Below, one piece after another: positions 62,454 to 64,000 of a DNA stretch of 64,000 nt. A program made the translations under genes and the position numbers. Location: the NCBI GenBank assembly GCA_012932295.1, contig JAAONU010000006.1, positions 34,044,607 through 34,108,606 on the forward strand. The letters run 5' to 3'. Position 1 is the stretch's first letter. Every line of letters begins with the position of its first letter. The DNA comes from Cyclina sinensis (lineage: Eukaryota > Mollusca > Bivalvia > Venerida > Veneridae). Below the pieces are notes generated by a model. That model was not told where the DNA came from. It was given only the letters and a program-made list of their open reading frames with translations, and did not search any database.

Positions 62454-63686
62454 ACAAGAGGGCCATGATGGCCCTGTATCGCTCACCTGAGAATGACTGC
62501 TTTTCACAAAAGTGGCTATGGACCTGGTTAACTGACCCCAGATGACCCATTTTCGAACTTGATCTAGAAATTATTGAAACAATCTTTCTGATAAATTTCC
62601 AGGTTGTTTGGAGTGTTAAAAAGGTTTTTTTTTTTATATTTGGGCTCTTTGACCTAGTTTTTGACCCCAGATGACCCATATCCAAACTTGAGCTACAAAT
62701 TGTCAAAACAACTTTTCTGACAAATTTCCAGGATATTTGGACTGAAAATGTATCCTCTAGAGTTTTAACAAGGTTTTTTGATATTTGGACTCTGTGACCT
62801 AGTTTTTGACCCCAGATGACCTATATACAAACCTGAGCTAGAAATCATAGGAACAACCTTTCTGACAAATTTCCAAGTTATTTGGAATTAAAATCTTACC
62901 TGTAGAGTGTTAATAAGGTTTTTCCATATTTGGGCTCTGTGACCTAGTTTTTTACCAAAGATGACCTAAACTCGAACTTGAACTAGAAATCATCAAACCA
63001 ACCTGTCTCACAATTTCCAGGGTATTTGGACTGAAAATGTTAACTCTAGATAGAGTGTTAATAAGACTTTTCCATATTTGGGCTCTGTGACCAAGTTTTT
63101 GAACCCAGATGACCCATATTTGAACCTGACTTAAAAATCATCAAAGCAACTATTCTGACAAATTTCCAAGATAACTGGACTGAAAATGTAACCTCTGGAG
63201 TGTTAATAAGATTTTTCTATTTTAGGGCTCTGTGACCTAGTTTCTGAAACCAGATGACCTATATTCAATCTTGAGCTAGAAATCATAGAAGCAACCTTTC
63301 TGACAAATTTCCAGATTATTTGGACTAAGAATGTTACCTCTTGAGTGTTAACAAGGTTTTTCAATATTTGGGCTCTGTGACCTAGTTTTTGACCGTAGAT
63401 GACCAATTTTCGAACTTGAGCTAGAAATCATTGATACAATCTTTCTGACAAATTTCCAAGATATTTGGACTGAAAATGTAGCCTCTAGAGTGTTAACAAG
63501 GTTTTTCTATATTTGGGCTCTGTGACCTAGTTTTTGACCCCAGATAACCCATGTTCGAACTCCTCTGAGAAATTATTGGGAAAAACATCCTGACCAAGTT
63601 TCAAGACAACTGAGTAAAAAATGTGACCGCTAGAGCGTTAACGAACTAAGTGTGGACAGAAGATGGACATTGAGCGATCCTGATAG
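62454..63686 (+). mobile_element. Helentron-like element, family A-type ends, different core
   Basis: 5' end ACAAGAGGGCCATGATGGCC and GCTCACCTGAG are those of family A, but the core is a different ~145-bp unit (GACCTAGTTTTTGACCCCAG at 62651, 62796, 62941, 63234, 63379 and so on). It ends at GAGCGATCCTGATAG, just where family A continues to its hairpin; the end was removed by the insertion at 63687. Minus-strand open frames over it are artefacts. Confidence 0.75.
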
Positions 63687-64000
63687 TTTTTTTTTTTTTT
63701 TTTTGCACACCTAGGGCGACTTCAATAAGTTGTACTTCAATAAGTGGTACGAAGTTGTCTGAAAAGGCCGAGTTGGTACGATTGGAGTTTGCACAATATC
63801 ATCAGGCAACTGATCATGGTCAGCAGACGCTAATTTAACAACTTTATCAAATACGTCAAGGTTACTGGACGCTTGAAAACTATTCATCATGATCAGTCTT
63901 GAGAACTCTCAGATAATCCGTGCCACCGAATATACGTTACATTGTGTAATATACACGGCTATAAAGCTGCGAACTCGTTATCAGTTGTTACGCAATATTG
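63687..64000 (-). mobile_element. Poly(A)-tailed retro-insertion, runs off the window
   Basis: On the minus strand, coding-like sequence runs to a stop, six more bases (GTGTGC) and then 18 A directly against the broken end of the preceding element. That is the signature of a reverse-transcribed, poly(A)-tailed copy. Its composition is richer in CpG than the neighbourhood. The 5' side is beyond 64000. Confidence 0.55.
63711..63890 (-). pseudogene. Coding-like fragment in the retro-insertion
   Basis: A 59-codon frame starts MMNSFQASSNLDVFDKVVKL, includes LPDDIVQTPIVPTRPFQTTS, and ends at TAG 63711. Upstream, another frame reads IFGGTDYLRVLKTDHDE before a stop, suggesting one longer frame broken by a frameshift. 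I recognise no family. It may be the end of a retrotransposon protein or a processed pseudogene. Confidence 0.35.

Overview
The window reads as nuclear DNA of a marine invertebrate, most likely a bivalve mollusc. It is AT-rich, its genes are split by long introns, it carries many minisatellites and short tRNA-like repeats, and several families of ACAAGAG-starting non-autonomous elements have tandem cores and GGAC-rich 3' ends like those I recall from bivalve genomes. The taxon is an inference from style only.

Three protein-coding loci can be supported. (1) A plus-strand two-exon gene (4858-5540 joined to 11163-11742) encodes a 420-residue protein with six copies of a short motif, and the reading frame crosses the splice exactly. 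I do not recognise the family. (2) A minus-strand neuronal calcium sensor (NCS/recoverin family) gene is represented by three short coding exons: 40857-40920, a 25-bp microexon at 39711-39735, and 25399-25447. They join in frame to give the family's myristoylated N-terminus and degenerate first EF hand. The rest of the gene was not found and probably lies left of the window. (3) An intact, intronless minus-strand RNF26-type membrane RING E3 ligase sits at 59583-60911.

Layout: 1-4.8 kb is AT-rich with microsatellites and one element fragment; 4.8-14.2 kb is the repeat-protein gene with intron and 3' UTR; 14.5-16.5 kb is a 62-bp minisatellite; 17-21.5 kb is a cluster of Helentron-like elements and a tRNA-like repeat; 22.4-22.7 kb is a mariner relic; 25.4-40.9 kb is the NCS gene, whose 14-kb second intron holds an 18-bp array, a 3.4-kb 34-bp array, a 1.3-kb 65-bp array, MITEs and tRNA-like repeats; 42.8-43.9 kb is a 31-bp minisatellite interrupted by a truncated LINE; 46.1-51.6 kb holds Helentron-like elements, one nested inside another; 53-58.7 kb holds further element copies; 59.6-60.9 kb is RNF26; 62.4-64 kb is another element cut by a poly(A)-tailed insertion that runs off the edge.

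The three genes show no functional link. The most informative structures are the in-frame NCS exons, the nested element that exposes exact ends, and the architecture shared by at least three element families with unrelated sequences. I see no clearly new biological system.
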